Shown here: positions 37,191 through 46,279 of the stretch, one piece after another
Layout of the letters: each line of letters opens with the position of its first letter
How positions within the stretch are numbered: the first letter of the stretch is position 1
Assembly: GCF_000588875.1 (NCBI RefSeq)
Contig: NZ_JEMV01000006.1
Location: forward strand, 1 to 48,139
DNA length: 48,139 nt
DNA from: Sphingobium sp. Ant17
GTDB taxonomy: Bacteria; Pseudomonadota; Alphaproteobacteria; Sphingomonadales; Sphingomonadaceae
Reading direction: 5' to 3'
Notes under the pieces: generated by a model
What the model was told of the DNA's origin: nothing
What the model saw: only the letters and a program-made list of their open reading frames with translations
The model's database searches: none
Position numbers and translations under genes: made by a program

Positions 37191-37994
37191 TCATGATGTC
37201 CTTTGCAGATCATGGATCGCGGCGGTCAGCGCGGCGCGGGAAATCTCACCCGCATGAAGATCGACGATGTCGCCTGCTTCGTTCACGAACAAGGTGGTGG
37301 GAAGGGCAGGGGAGGCGATGGTCCGCCCCAAAATTCCGGCCACATCGGTCACGATTCCCTTATCGGCGAACCCCTGCTGATTCAAATAGGCACGGATCGC
37401 GGCCGCGCTTTCTCCCTGGTTGACGAGCAGCACCGGAATGTTCGAACCCTGCGCGACATCAATGAACATGGGCATTTCGCGGCGGCAGGGCGGGCACCAG
37501 GTCGCCCACAGGTTGATGACCATCGGGCGCCCCGCTGTGCCCAGTGCGATCTTGTCGCCAGACAGGGTGGTCAGGGCCAGCTGTGGCATTGGCCGCGGCT
37601 GAGGCCGCATCAGTTCGACTGCGCCCGCATGAAGCAGAGCAAGGCCAGTCAGCGTCGCCATCAACGCCAGGCCAGCCGGTTTGCGGCCCAGCATGATGGC
37701 GATCGTGATCGCCGCGACGATGATTCCGGTCAGGGCGGAAAAGCCGCCTTGCCAGATTGCCACCATGGTCCATGGATCGGCCATGAAGGCATCGATATTT
37801 GCGAGGATGAATCCCATTCTGGCCCCGACGAAGCCAAGCAGCAGCGAGATCCATCCAACTCGATTGGCACGGCCATCCAGCCGCGCTGCTATCAGGCTCG
37901 CCATCGCCACGAAGCCCCAGATAGCGGCGATCGCCATAAGTCGATCTGTGGCCATGGCCAGCGGGCCGATCTCTACTATCCCATCCATCATCAT
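37191..37994 (-). CDS. Membrane-anchored TlpA-like thiol-disulfide reductase
   Basis: A 267-residue protein in two parts. Residues ~17-125 hold four hydrophobic segments; the section WISLLLGFVGARMGFILANI and IWQGGFSALTGIIVA resembles the core of prolipoprotein diacylglyceryl transferase (Lgt). Residues ~135-267 are a periplasmic thioredoxin-fold domain with the active site ATWCPPCRREMP (Cys167, Cys170) and the cis-proline in SPALPTTLFVNEAG. Such a protein could reduce periplasmic disulfides, drawing electrons through its membrane part. The start among three consecutive ATGs (37994) is uncertain; no ribosome-binding site is clear. It is followed directly by the mechanosensitive channel gene (overlap region). 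Confidence 0.78.
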   Translation of the reverse strand: MMMDGIVEIGPLAMATDRLMAIAAIWGFVAMASLIAARLDGRANRVGWISLLLGFVGARMGFILANIDAFMADPWTMVAIWQGGFSALTGIIVAAITIAIMLGRKPAGLALMATLTGLALLHAGAVELMRPQPRPMPQLALTTLSGDKIALGTAGRPMVINLWATWCPPCRREMPMFIDVAQGSNIPVLLVNQGESAAAIRAYLNQQGFADKGIVTDVAGILGRTIASPALPTTLFVNEAGDIVDLHAGEISRAALTAAIHDLQRTS

Positions 37995-38266
37995 AATGGC
38001 ATGACGTACATCATATGGCGGGTGCAATGAAAAGGATGAGCGCCCATTTTACTTTGGCGACGTCAGACACCCGATTAGCGGCTCTCGTGCTTTGGCTTGA
38101 TGTTCGAGCCGATGGCCTCTGTCCTAAGTCGGACCGGCCATTCGCGTGCTGCCACCGAACAGGTTCGGCGCATAGTGGGCCTTCATCGCGTGTGCGTATC
38201 GAGCGTTGCAAGAATTGGAGAAATTCCCCCAAGTGCCCCAGAACCCATTGATATATCTATGAATTC

Positions 38267-38341
38267 TGGAGCGGGCGAAGGGATTCGAACCCTCGACCCC
38301 AACCTTGGCAAGGTTGTGCTCTACCCCTGAGCTACGCCCGC
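38267..38341 (-). tRNA. tRNA-Gly(GCC)
   Basis: On the minus strand the sequence folds as a tRNA: 7-bp acceptor GCGGGCG/CGCCCGC, D-arm GCTCAGGGGTAGAGC, anticodon arm CAACC-TTGCCAA-GGTTG with anticodon GCC, and T-arm GAGGGTTCGAATCCCTT. The 3' CCA is genome-encoded (38267-38269 complement). A single-gene unit, read toward the TlpA gene. Confidence 0.96.
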
Positions 38342-38382
38342 TCTGGCGGCCGGAGGATGTGTCCCTCTCGGCGGGTGGCGGG

Positions 38383-38411
38383 GAACTAGCAGCGCTTTTG
38401 GGGATCGGCAA
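38383..38411 (-). promoter_or_regulatory. Candidate promoter of tRNA-Gly
   Basis: Read on the minus strand: TTGCCG (38406-38411), a 17-base spacer, TAGTTC (38383-38388), about 42 bases before the tRNA 5' end. Confidence 0.5.
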
Positions 38412-38692
38412 GGGGAGAATTGCACAAATATGAAATTCCTTGCTGCAAGTGCCGAAAAGCCTGGTTTTCCGCCACTTTCGTCCCGTTCGACGCCCTCGGC
38501 CGCCCCGCGCCCTCCAGCGCAAAAATGTGAAACCATTGTACGACTCGCTGTCCGGCTATCACGCTGGTCCTGCCGCCCTGGCAATAGGTGCGCTTGCGCT
38601 GCCGCACCTTGTCGATCATATTTCCTGCATCGGCAGGGATCATTTATCGCCGCCCTTCGTATGACAGCCGATAGCAGAAGAAAGGGACTGCC
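38412..38692 (+). other. Gene-free stretch before paoA
   Basis: Together with the tRNA promoter this is a 351-base stretch without a gene. I see a small hairpin CCTGC-ATCG-GCAGG at 38624-38637 and, nearest paoA, the ribosome-binding site AAAGGG. No convincing open reading frame, and no operator I can name. Confidence 0.5.
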
Positions 38693-39331
38693 ATGCCGTC
38701 CGATCAGATTACGCGCCGCGGCATGCTGCGCGGTGGAACCACCATAGCAGCGGCAACCACGCTTCTGTCCCGCGCGCAGGCGGCAGAGCCTGTCGCCGCT
38801 TCCTCCCGCGAAGGAACTTCGATGATCCCGGTGGAATTGACCGTCAATGGGCGCGAGGCGCATTTGCAGCTCGATCCCCGGACCAGCCTGCTGGATGCGC
38901 TGCGCGAGCATCTGCACCTGACCGGCACCAAGAAAGGGTGCGACCATGGCCAGTGCGGCGCTTGCACGGTCATCGTCGAAGGGCGACGCATCAACAGCTG
39001 TCTGACGCTGGCGGTCATGCATGATGGTGAGGCGATCACGACGATCGAAGGGCTGGGGACACCCGACAAGCTTCACCCGATGCAGCGCGCCTTCATCACC
39101 CATGACGGCTATCAATGCGGCTATTGCACGCCGGGCCAGATTTGCTCGGCCGTCGCCGTGCTGGAAGAAATAGAAGCGGGCATCCCCAGCCATGTCACCG
39201 ACGATCTGGACAAGGTGGCGCTGACCGATGCCGAACTGCGCGAGCGGATGAGCGGCAATATCTGCCGCTGCGCTGCCTATCCCAATATCATCGCTGCCAT
39301 GAATGACGTTGCCGGGGGAGCCAAGGCATGA
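38693..39331 (+). CDS. paoA: Periplasmic aldehyde oxidoreductase, 2Fe-2S subunit
   Basis: Small subunit of a xanthine-oxidase-family enzyme like E. coli PaoABC, which detoxifies aromatic aldehydes in the periplasm. It has a Tat signal ([20 protein letters not shown], residues 4-23) and no other subunit does, so the complex is exported folded. The ferredoxin-type 2Fe-2S cluster site is [16 protein letters not shown] with a further Cys in RINSCLTL; the second cluster is in [13 protein letters not shown] and [11 protein letters not shown]. It is 212 residues. Its stop overlaps the paoB start (ATGA). A strong ribosome-binding site AAAGGGAC lies upstream. Confidence 0.93.
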   Translation: MPSDQITRRGMLRGGTTIAAATTLLSRAQAAEPVAASSREGTSMIPVELTVNGREAHLQLDPRTSLLDALREHLHLTGTKKGCDHGQCGACTVIVEGRRINSCLTLAVMHDGEAITTIEGLGTPDKLHPMQRAFITHDGYQCGYCTPGQICSAVAVLEEIEAGIPSHVTDDLDKVALTDAELRERMSGNICRCAAYPNIIAAMNDVAGGAKA

Positions 39332-40284
39332 AGCCCTTCACCTACAGCCGCGCGACCAGCGCGCAGGAGGCGGCGCAGATGGCCGCCTCGACGCAGGGCG
39401 CACGCTTCATCGCGGGCGGCACCAATCTGCTCGACCTGATGAAGCTCCAGATCGAGACGCCGACCCATCTGATCGACGTCAATCCGCTGGGCCTCGACAA
39501 GATCGAGAAGACGGCCGACGGCGGGCTGCGCATCGGGGCGCTGGTGCGCAATACCGACCTCGCCGCCGAGAAGGCGGTGCGGCGCGATTATGGCGTGTTG
39601 AGCCGCGCCTTGCTGTCGGGTGCATCCGGCCAGCTACGCAACAAGGCGACCACGGCGGGCAATCTGCTGCAGCGCACCCGCTGCCCCTATTTTTACGATA
39701 CACGCATGCCCTGCAACAAGCGCAAGCCGGGCAGCGGCTGCGGGGCACTGCAGGGCATGAGCCGCAACTTGGCGATATTGGGCGTGAGCGATGCGTGCAT
39801 CGCCCAGCATCCCAGCGACATGGCGGTGGCGATGCGCTTGCTCGACGCGACGGTCGATACCGTCGGTGCGGACGGTGCGACCCGCTCGATCCCGATCGCC
39901 GATTTCCACCTTCTGCCTGGCGACACACCCCATATTGAAACGGCGCTGAAAGCCGGAGAGATCATCACGTCGGTCACCCTACCCAAGCCGATCGGCGGCA
40001 CCCATGTCTATCGCAAGGTGCGCGACCGTTCCTCCTATGCCTTTGCGCTGGTGTCGGTGGCGGCAGTGTTCGGCAAGAATGGCGCGTCGCGCTTTGCCTT
40101 TGGCGGTATCGGCGCAAAGCCGTGGCGCACGCCCGATGCGGATGCGGCCGCGGGGTCCGGCGCGAAGGCAGTCGCGGACGCAGCCCTGACGGGTGCCCGC
40201 ACGACGCACCATAATGATTTCAAGAAGAAGCTGGTGGAGCAAACACTGACGTCGCTGTATCGGCAGAAGGAGGCACGGGCATGA
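39328..40284 (+). CDS. paoB: Periplasmic aldehyde oxidoreductase, FAD subunit
   Basis: The FAD-binding middle subunit (CO dehydrogenase flavoprotein type), 318 residues. The FAD site is [19 protein letters not shown] (about residues 27-45) with [20 protein letters not shown] later. Four cysteines at 119, 129, 138 and 157 match the extra 4Fe-4S cluster that distinguishes PaoB from ordinary xanthine dehydrogenase flavin subunits. It transfers electrons from the molybdenum subunit to the acceptor. Coupled by four-base overlaps to paoA and paoC. Confidence 0.92.
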   Translation: MKPFTYSRATSAQEAAQMAASTQGARFIAGGTNLLDLMKLQIETPTHLIDVNPLGLDKIEKTADGGLRIGALVRNTDLAAEKAVRRDYGVLSRALLSGASGQLRNKATTAGNLLQRTRCPYFYDTRMPCNKRKPGSGCGALQGMSRNLAILGVSDACIAQHPSDMAVAMRLLDATVDTVGADGATRSIPIADFHLLPGDTPHIETALKAGEIITSVTLPKPIGGTHVYRKVRDRSSYAFALVSVAAVFGKNGASRFAFGGIGAKPWRTPDADAAAGSGAKAVADAALTGARTTHHNDFKKKLVEQTLTSLYRQKEARA

Positions 40285-42488
40285 AGTTCGATACGCCCGC
40301 CGGGTTGAACCCGATCGACAAAGGCCGTGTCGTGGGCAAGGCCCATGACCGGATCGACGGCGCTGCCAAGGTGACCGGCACGGCTCCCTACGCCTATGAG
40401 CGACATGATGCCGCGCCCAATGCCGCTTATGGCTGGATGGTAGGATCGGGCATTGCAAAGGGGCGCATCGCGGCCATGGACCTGCGCGCGGCCGAAACTG
40501 CGCCTGGCGTTTTGGGTATCGTCACCTACGCCAATGCCGGCAAACTGAATAAGGGCAGCATGAATACGGCGCCTCTATTGGGTGGGCCGCAGATCGATCA
40601 TTATGATCAGGCGGTTGCCTTGGTCATCGCCGACAGCTTCGAAAATGCGCGCGACGCGACCAAACTGGTGCGGATCGATTATACGAGCGAAAGCGGAAAG
40701 TTCGACCTGGCCGCCGAGCGGGCCAATGCGGTCAAGCCACCCGAAGGCGGCTTTGGCGGATCGCCGGATACGGCAGTCGGGGATTTCGACGGCGCGTTCG
40801 CCAAAGCAGCGGTCACGATTGACCATCAATACACCACCCCCGACCATAGCCACGCCATGCTGGAACCGCACGCCTCCACCGCGGCGTGGAATGGCGACAA
40901 GTTGACGTTGTGGACGTCCAACCAGATGATCGCCTGGACTGTAGGCGATGTCGCCAAGACATTGGGCATTCCCAAGGCGAATGTCCGGCTGGTGTCGCCC
41001 TATATTGGTGGCGGCTTCGGGGCCAAGCTGTTTCTGCGCGCCGACGCGCTGCTGGCAGCGTTGGGGGCCAGGCAGGTCGGGCGTCCGGTCAAGGTCGCGC
41101 TCGCGCGGCATCAGATCCCTAACAACACTACGCATCGCCCTGCGACGATCCAGCGCATCCGTATCGGCGCGGACAAGGATGGCGTGATCGACGCGATCGG
41201 CCATGAAGTCTGGTCGGGCGACTTGCCCGGCGGCGGGCCGGAGACGGCGGCGCAGCAGACGCGGCTGCTCTATCGCGGTGCCAATCGGATGACGGCGCAT
41301 AGACTGGCGACGCTCCATCTGCCCGAAGGCAATGCGATGCGCGCGCCGGGTGAGGCGGTCGGCTTGCTTGCGCTTGAAATCGCGATGGACGAACTGGCGG
41401 AAGCCTGCGGCGTCGATCCGGTCGAACTACGCATCCGCAACGATGTGCAATATGATCCCGAAGCAGGCACGCAGCGGCCCTTCTCCAGCCGCAAGCTGGT
41501 GGAGTGCATGCGCGCCGGGGCCGAGCGTTTCGGCTGGAACAAGCGCCAGGCAAAGCCTGGTCAGGTGCGCGACGGACGCTGGATGGTTGGGATGGGCGTC
41601 GCTTCGGCCTTCCGCAACAATCTGGTCGGCAAGTCGGGCGCGCGGATCGGTGTGGATGGCAAGGGGCAGGTGATCGTCGAAACCGACATGACCGACATCG
41701 GCACCGGCAGCTATACGATCATCGCCCAGACGGCGGCCGAGATGATGGGCGTGCCAATGGACGCCGTCACCGTTCGGCTGGGCGATAGCCGCTTTCCTGT
41801 GTCGGCCGGTTCGGGCGGGCAGTGGGGTGCGAACAGCTCGACGGCAGGCGTCTATGCCGCCGCCACTGCATTGCGCGCGAAATTGGCTGAAAAGGCGGGC
41901 TATCCAGTCGATCAAGCCGAGTTCGAGGAAGGCCTCATCCGCCATGAGAACAAGTCCCAGACGCTGGCGGCGCTCGCTGGACGTGAGGGCGTATGGGCCG
42001 AGGACAGTATCGAATTCGGCGATCTCGACAAACGCTATGCGCAGGCGACGTTCGGCGCGCATTTCTGTGAAGTCGGCGTCGATATCGATACGGCCGAAGT
42101 GCGTATCCGCCGCATGGGCGGTGCGTTTGCCGCAGGACGCATCCTCAACCCCAAATCCGCGCGCAGTCAGGTCATCGGCGCGATGACGATGGGGGCGGGG
42201 TCGGCCCTCATGGAGGCGCTGGACGTCGACACCCGCTTTGGCTTTTTCGTCAATCACGACATGGCCGAATATCTGGTGCCGGTTCATGCCGATATCCCCG
42301 AGCAGGACGTGCTGTTCATCGAAGAATTGGACGATAAGAGCTCGCCGATGAAGGCAAAGGGCGTGGGCGAGCTCGGGATTTGCGGGGCTGGCGCAGCGGT
42401 AGCGAACGCCATCTATAATGCGACCGGTATCCGCATCCGCGACTATCCCCTGACCATCGATAAATTGCTCAAGGCGCGGGCGGCCTGA
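40281..42488 (+). CDS. paoC: Periplasmic aldehyde oxidoreductase, molybdenum-binding subunit
   Basis: The catalytic subunit (735 residues), binding molybdopterin cytosine dinucleotide. Landmarks: [27 protein letters not shown] at the start region, [17 protein letters not shown] [45 protein letters not shown], and the C-terminal active-site motif [19 protein letters not shown] with the base Glu697. It has no signal of its own and travels with PaoA through Tat. No PaoD chaperone gene follows, so maturation would rely on another XdhC-like protein elsewhere. Confidence 0.93.
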   Translation: MKFDTPAGLNPIDKGRVVGKAHDRIDGAAKVTGTAPYAYERHDAAPNAAYGWMVGSGIAKGRIAAMDLRAAETAPGVLGIVTYANAGKLNKGSMNTAPLLGGPQIDHYDQAVALVIADSFENARDATKLVRIDYTSESGKFDLAAERANAVKPPEGGFGGSPDTAVGDFDGAFAKAAVTIDHQYTTPDHSHAMLEPHASTAAWNGDKLTLWTSNQMIAWTVGDVAKTLGIPKANVRLVSPYIGGGFGAKLFLRADALLAALGARQVGRPVKVALARHQIPNNTTHRPATIQRIRIGADKDGVIDAIGHEVWSGDLPGGGPETAAQQTRLLYRGANRMTAHRLATLHLPEGNAMRAPGEAVGLLALEIAMDELAEACGVDPVELRIRNDVQYDPEAGTQRPFSSRKLVECMRAGAERFGWNKRQAKPGQVRDGRWMVGMGVASAFRNNLVGKSGARIGVDGKGQVIVETDMTDIGTGSYTIIAQTAAEMMGVPMDAVTVRLGDSRFPVSAGSGGQWGANSSTAGVYAAATALRAKLAEKAGYPVDQAEFEEGLIRHENKSQTLAALAGREGVWAEDSIEFGDLDKRYAQATFGAHFCEVGVDIDTAEVRIRRMGGAFAAGRILNPKSARSQVIGAMTMGAGSALMEALDVDTRFGFFVNHDMAEYLVPVHADIPEQDVLFIEELDDKSSPMKAKGVGELGICGAGAAVANAIYNATGIRIRDYPLTIDKLLKARAA

Positions 42489-42527
42489 GCGTTGCCAGTC
42501 GGGTGATCGAACGGTAGGCCGATCGGC

Positions 42528-43319
42528 ATGATTGTCCGACCCTTTAGGTTAGCCGGCTTGGTGGTGCTCGCGCTGCTGTCCTTTTCAGGGATGGCTGCGG
42601 CACTGCCAACCAAACGGCCGACCTCAGGCGATACCCGTGTCGCGATCGAAACCTCGGTTGGGACGATCATCGTCGCGGTGGATCAGAAACGCGCGCCACG
42701 CACCTCGGCCAATTTTCTGACCTATGTGGATGACGGTCGGTTTGATGGCGTCACTTTCTATCGCGCGGCGCGGCGAAAAGCCGCGCCGTCACTTGGGTTG
42801 ATCCAGGGCGGGATCGACAGCGATGCGCGCCGGTCCTTACCGCCGGTGGTGCATGAGCCGACGACCCAGACGGGTATCCGACATCTTGACGCAACCCTAT
42901 CCATGGCGCGGCCGAACCGGCCCAATTCGGCGATGGGCAATTTCTTCATCACCGTTGGCCCGACCCCCACCATGGACGCTCGGCCCGGCTATATCGGCTA
43001 TGCCGCCTTTGGCCATGTTGTCGCGGGGATGGACGTCGTGAAGAAGATCCTCGCCGTGCCGACTTGTTGCGGGACTGGGCCGATGCGCGGGCAAATGATC
43101 GTCAAGCCGATCGTCATTCACCATGCCAAAAGGCTGGACGGCAAGGCCAAACCTACAGGCGGCGTAAAGCTGGTTGATAGGCAGCCTGCGGAAGCCGACA
43201 AAGTAAGGATCAGGCAAAGGCCGCTTGATCGTACCGCGACACCGAATATGTTTCGCGCGGCGGGCGGGCCTGGATTTTCTTCCACGCCTTTTCATGGAAG
43301 AAAAAGGCGACGGCATTGA
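42528..43319 (+). CDS. Cyclophilin-type peptidyl-prolyl isomerase, periplasmic; C-terminus probably frameshifted
   Basis: A proline isomerase with a signal peptide (LAGLVVLALLSFSGMAAA). The cyclophilin core is clear: TSVGTIIVAVDQKRAPRTSANFL, DGVTFYRAAR, LSMARPNRPNSAMGNFFITVG and AFGHVVAGMDVVKKILAVPT. As read, the protein continues for ~47 residues of arginine-rich, non-conserved sequence (to 43319) across the convergent DUF2061 gene. One missing G near ACAGGCGGCGT (about 43160) would instead end it at 43177 with ...PTGRRKAG, 216 residues, clear of that gene. The catalytic core is unaffected either way. Confidence 0.85.
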   Translation: MIVRPFRLAGLVVLALLSFSGMAAALPTKRPTSGDTRVAIETSVGTIIVAVDQKRAPRTSANFLTYVDDGRFDGVTFYRAARRKAAPSLGLIQGGIDSDARRSLPPVVHEPTTQTGIRHLDATLSMARPNRPNSAMGNFFITVGPTPTMDARPGYIGYAAFGHVVAGMDVVKKILAVPTCCGTGPMRGQMIVKPIVIHHAKRLDGKAKPTGGVKLVDRQPAEADKVRIRQRPLDRTATPNMFRAAGGPGFSSTPFHGRKRRRH

Positions 43320-43446
43320 TGACCGGTTCGACCAGCGCAATGCCACCCGCCAGCGCTATCGATCCGGTCATGAGATAGGCGACGGTAAAACCGACCGTCA
43401 GATGGATGCTCAGATAGGTGCCGGTTTTGATCAGGTCTAGCGACAT
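43210..43446 (-). CDS. DUF2061 small membrane protein
   Basis: A 78-residue protein matching DUF2061: two hydrophobic helices in TGTYLSIHLTVGFTVAYLMT and GGIALVEPVINAVAFFFHEKAW, the HxxxGF and FFFHEKAW elements being typical. Function of the family is unknown. The ATG at 43446 is chosen for its ribosome-binding site AAGGAGC; earlier in-frame codons reach into the divergent DUF72 region. It is convergent with the cyclophilin gene. Confidence 0.82.
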   Translation of the reverse strand: MSLDLIKTGTYLSIHLTVGFTVAYLMTGSIALAGGIALVEPVINAVAFFFHEKAWKKIQARPPRETYSVSRYDQAAFA

Positions 43447-43561
43447 GGGGATGCTCCTTGTTGCGACCCAGTTAAGAACTATTCGCAAAATAGGCCAACC
43501 GCTTTTTCCGCTGGCACTGATCGGTGGAAGCGATCAGCATAAAATGGAGGAGGATGAGAAT

Positions 43562-44302
43562 ATGGCTGGTCGGATCAGAGTAGGCATCGGCGGCTGGGTC
43601 TATGAACCGTGGCGGGACAATTTCTATCCGGCCGGACTACGGCAGAAAGACGAACTGGCCTATGTTGGTGCGCATCTGACCGCGACGGAGATCAACGCGA
43701 CCTATTATAGCAGCCAGAAGCCCGCGACCTTCGCGAGCTGGGCGAAGGCCGTGCCGGACGGGTTCCAGTTCGCGGTCAAGGCGTCACGTTATTGTACCAA
43801 TCGTAAGGTGCTGGCCGACGCGGGAGAATCCATCGCGAAATTCACCGGCCAGGGCATAGTCGAACTGGGCGACCGGCTGGGGCCGATCCTGTGGCAGTTC
43901 ATGCCCACCAAACGGTTTGATCCCGATGATTTCGGCGCGTTCCTCCGTTTGCTACCCGCCAGCGTCGCTGGTGTAACATTGCGGCATGCAGTCGAGGTGC
44001 GGCATGAAAGTTTCGACGATCCTGCCTTTCTGGCGATGGTGCGCGACGCAGGTGTCGCGGTCGTGCAGGCCGATCATGACAGCTATCCCAAAATCCATGG
44101 GCATGATGTCGGCTTTTCCTATCTGCGACTGATGCGGACGCAGGCCGAGGAAGTGGCTGGCTATCCTCCAGCGGCTATCGCGGATTGGGCCGGTCAGTTG
44201 CAGGCACGGGTCGGGCAGGGTGATGTCTTCGCCTTCTTCATCAGCGGTGCGAAGGAACGCAACCCGGCAGCGGCCCAGGCGATGATCGTGGCTTTGAAGT
44301 AA
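43562..44302 (+). CDS. DUF72 family protein
   Basis: A 246-residue TIM-barrel protein of the DUF72 family (E. coli YecE-type). Characteristic segments: RVGIGGWVYEPWRDNFYP, the early FYP-G-L region, ATEINATYYSSQKPATFASW, FAVKASRYCTNRK, LGPILWQFMP, and HAVEVRHESFDDPAFL. The biochemical role of the family is unsettled. The ATG at 43562 has GGAGGAGG ahead of it. It is divergent from the DUF2061 gene with ~115 bases between starts. Confidence 0.85.
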   Translation: MAGRIRVGIGGWVYEPWRDNFYPAGLRQKDELAYVGAHLTATEINATYYSSQKPATFASWAKAVPDGFQFAVKASRYCTNRKVLADAGESIAKFTGQGIVELGDRLGPILWQFMPTKRFDPDDFGAFLRLLPASVAGVTLRHAVEVRHESFDDPAFLAMVRDAGVAVVQADHDSYPKIHGHDVGFSYLRLMRTQAEEVAGYPPAAIADWAGQLQARVGQGDVFAFFISGAKERNPAAAQAMIVALK

Positions 44303-44425
44303 CATCACTGTTGCATTTGGTGCAATCGGCATGCCGCGCTTTGCGATTGTTACAGGTTTATGACGAGCGCATAGGCCCGCATCCCCAAGACGGGGATAGA
44401 TGATCGTTTAACAAAGGACATGACC

Positions 44426-44509
44426 ATGCGGCAGGTTTTTCAAGGAGCTGCACTGATCGTTGCAGTTGGCACCCAGATGCTGACTTTCTACTCGGTGCTC
44501 TATGCCTGA
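44426..44509 (+). CDS. Very small hydrophobic peptide (27 aa)
   Basis: Encodes MRQVFQGAALIVAVGTQMLT plus seven residues (FYSVLYA): a single short hydrophobic helix. AAAGGA sits seven bases before the ATG, and a clear terminator follows at 44553, so a discrete transcript is plausible. The leader carries a perfect ATCCCC-AAGAC-GGGGAT hairpin at 44381-44397. A second ATG six bases upstream is less well spaced. It resembles tiny membrane proteins; no function is known. Confidence 0.5.
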   Translation: MRQVFQGAALIVAVGTQMLTFYSVLYA

Positions 44510-44530
44510 GCGCGTTTCGCGCTTAACATT

Positions 44531-44550
44531 CATCCCGCCATTGCGGGATG
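44531..44550 (+). repeat. Perfect hairpin CATCCCGC-CATT-GCGGGATG
   Basis: Eight-base perfect stem with four-base loop directly before the terminator at 44553, echoing the GCGGGAT arms of the dispersed palindromic repeats. Confidence 0.6.
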
Positions 44551-44552
44551 CC

Positions 44553-44590
44553 AAAAGGCCGCTTCCGGTATAACCGGAGCGGCCTTTTTA
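44553..44590 (+). terminator. Rho-independent terminator
   Basis: AAAAGGCCGCTTCCGG (from 44553) pairs with CCGGAGCGGCCTTTTT (to 44589), with one mismatch and loop TATAA. The A/T flanks make it work on either strand, also ending the minus-strand PspC transcript. Confidence 0.85.
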
Positions 44591-44634
44591 CTGTCCGATC
44601 ATCGCGGGTCGTGCTGAAATATTCCGGCAGGAGG

Positions 44635-44820
44635 TTAGCCTTGCGCCAACCAACCCGCCAGCAGATAAGCCACAACACCGATCGGTCCCAGCGCGCAGAG
44701 CGTCAAGAGGACCAGCGCAACGCGGATCAACGTGACGTCCAGGCCGCTACGGTTCGACAGGCCCGCGCAAACGCCCATGATCTTGCCATTGCGACGGTCG
44801 AGGGTGAAACTATTGTTCAT
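44635..44820 (-). CDS. PspC-domain small membrane protein
   Basis: A 61-residue protein matching the PspC domain: basic N-terminus RRNGKIMGVCAGLSNRSGLD then two close hydrophobic helices (LIRVALVLLTLCALGPIGVV, then AYLLAGWLA). PspC proteins sense or respond to envelope stress; stand-alone short forms like this are common and of unclear role. The ATG at 44820 follows GGAAAG. It lies immediately downstream of a 34-residue peptide gene and probably shares its transcript. Confidence 0.82.
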   Translation of the reverse strand: MNNSFTLDRRNGKIMGVCAGLSNRSGLDVTLIRVALVLLTLCALGPIGVVAYLLAGWLAQG

Positions 44821-44861
44821 GATTGTGTCTTTCCATTCTATCTGAAGAGGATGAGCGGCGA

Positions 44862-44966
44862 TCAGGCAATCGGCAGGACCGGCACCGCAGCGCTGATGAA
44901 CAGGCTGGCGACGAGGATGGCACCGGTGAACGCGACGGCGACATGCTGGAAGCGGGCGATGGACAT
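44862..44966 (-). CDS. Small hydrophobic membrane peptide (34 aa)
   Basis: Encodes a 34-residue peptide starting MSIARFQHVAVAFTGAILVA and continuing SLFISAAVPVLPIA: one transmembrane helix or a signal-like peptide. GGGAG lies eight bases before the ATG at 44966. The gene is read with the PspC gene (gap 41 bases). Similar short hydrophobic ORFs near PspC occur in sphingomonads. A longer upstream reading exists but has no ribosome-binding site. Confidence 0.6.
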   Translation of the reverse strand: MSIARFQHVAVAFTGAILVASLFISAAVPVLPIA

Positions 44967-45160
44967 GATGAAAACTCCCTGTTCTTCTGATGGCCGGACC
45001 ATCCGGCTTGATGCTTTCAGGGGTTTGCAGAAGCCGTGCCAATTTTGATTTCTCGCAAAAATAGGCGGCTTTCGGCTGCTATGGCCCAAGGGCAACTCGC
45101 GCAAATCTCACCAAGTTGGCGGGAATTGCTGTTGGTTGGGAATATTTCCAGGGCGCGCGC

Positions 45161-45556
45161 ATGAATCCGCTGCCATTATTCGTCTATGGCACGTTGCGGC
45201 CCGGTTTTGCGGGGCCGATGGCGGAACGGCTGCGCGCAACCGCCCAGCATATCGGCCGCGCCGTGGGCCGAGGTCGTCTCTATCAGGTTGCGGACTATCC
45301 CGCTTTTGTGCTGGGGGAGGAAGGGTCAGTCGTTGGCGACCTGTTCGCGCTGCCGGATCCGTTGGCCACTCTCGCCTGGCTCGATGCGTATGAAGAATGC
45401 GCCCCACAGTACCCGGAGCCGCACGAATATCGACGGGAAGCAATCGCAGTGCAGAGATCGGACGGGTTGGTCACCGCCTGGGCCTATGTCTATGCCCTGC
45501 CGGTCGGCGATCTGCCGCAAATCGCTGGCGGCGATTTTCTGTTCCGCCAGCGATAG
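45161..45556 (+). CDS. Gamma-glutamylcyclotransferase (GGCT/AIG2-like) family protein
   Basis: A 131-residue protein of the GGCT-like fold. The signature is FVYGTLRPGF at the start (YGTLR motif binding the gamma-glutamyl group), with GRLYQVADYPAFVLGEEGSV and LDAYEECAP (the catalytic Glu is in the YEE element) and EYRREAIAVQ. The small AIG2-like type; the amine product removed is unknown. The ATG at 45161 follows a weak AGGGC. It is convergent with the peroxiredoxin gene (8-base gap). Confidence 0.85.
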   Translation: MNPLPLFVYGTLRPGFAGPMAERLRATAQHIGRAVGRGRLYQVADYPAFVLGEEGSVVGDLFALPDPLATLAWLDAYEECAPQYPEPHEYRREAIAVQRSDGLVTAWAYVYALPVGDLPQIAGGDFLFRQR

Positions 45557-45564
45557 CGTATGCC

Positions 45565-46098
45565 TTACTTCTGCTTCATCGCCTCGACGGCGGCGAGGGT
45601 TGTCTTCACATGATTGGCATAGCTCATTTCGGAATGGACGAAGGCTATACGTCCTGACGGCGCAATGACATAGGAGGTGCGGTCGGTCATGCCCGGACGC
45701 ATCTTAAGCGCTACGTCATATCCCGAAACGATGCCCGGCCCCGCGGACGCGACGGCGAACTTGCCCGCACATTCCTTGGTGGAAAAAGCGACCAGGTCAT
45801 CGACCGAATCGGCCGACATGCCGATGACGGTCGCACCGGCCGCTTTGAACTTGTCGATATTGTCGGCAAATTCGCGCGCCTCGGCCGAACAACCCGGCGT
45901 GAACGCCTTGGGGAAGAAATACAGCACGACCGGCCCGCGCTTCAACTGATGCGACAAGGTCAGAGTAAAGGTCTTACCCGCCATCGCACCGCGTGTCGTG
46001 AATTCGGGAGCTTTGGCACCGACAGCCAGCGCGGCCATGGCGTTGGTCGATCCGAACAGGGCGGCAGTGGCGGCAAGAAAAAGGGGTAGGCGCTTCAT
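45565..46098 (-). CDS. Periplasmic peroxiredoxin (AhpC/TSA, Bcp-like)
   Basis: Reduces peroxides with a redox cysteine. A signal peptide (MKRLPLFLAATAALFGSTNA, then MA) exports it. The peroxidatic motif is FFPKAFTPGCSAEAREF (Cys near residue 70); a second cysteine in STKECAGKF could resolve it. GMTDRTSYVIAPSGRIAFVH is the usual C-terminal strand. From the ATG at 46098 (GGAG eight bases upstream) it has 177 residues; a longer upstream reading lacks support. Confidence 0.9.
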   Translation of the reverse strand: MKRLPLFLAATAALFGSTNAMAALAVGAKAPEFTTRGAMAGKTFTLTLSHQLKRGPVVLYFFPKAFTPGCSAEAREFADNIDKFKAAGATVIGMSADSVDDLVAFSTKECAGKFAVASAGPGIVSGYDVALKMRPGMTDRTSYVIAPSGRIAFVHSEMSYANHVKTTLAAVEAMKQK

Positions 46099-46279
46099 CG
46101 GTTCGGCTCCATCGTCTGGTGGCGGCGGAAGCCGCCTGATCGCATGATTTGATCGCATTGCCTTCAAGATCATGAATGCGAGCGCAACAGCCCGCCTAGG
46201 AATGATCTTGTTCGCCTTTTCTGATGACCGCATTGTCGATCGCGCGCAAGTCGGCCGATAGGGAATCGATGCCAATCAC

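Noticed and set aside
38011..38232. Minus-strand frame of 73 codons between the TlpA gene and the tRNA.
   Set aside because: Composition unlike the neighbours, no ribosome-binding site, and it ends within the TlpA start region; the gap is best left as non-coding.
38267..38341. tRNA-Gly as an integration (att) site for a mobile element.
   Set aside because: No integrase, no repeated tRNA 3' end and no change of gene character beside it.
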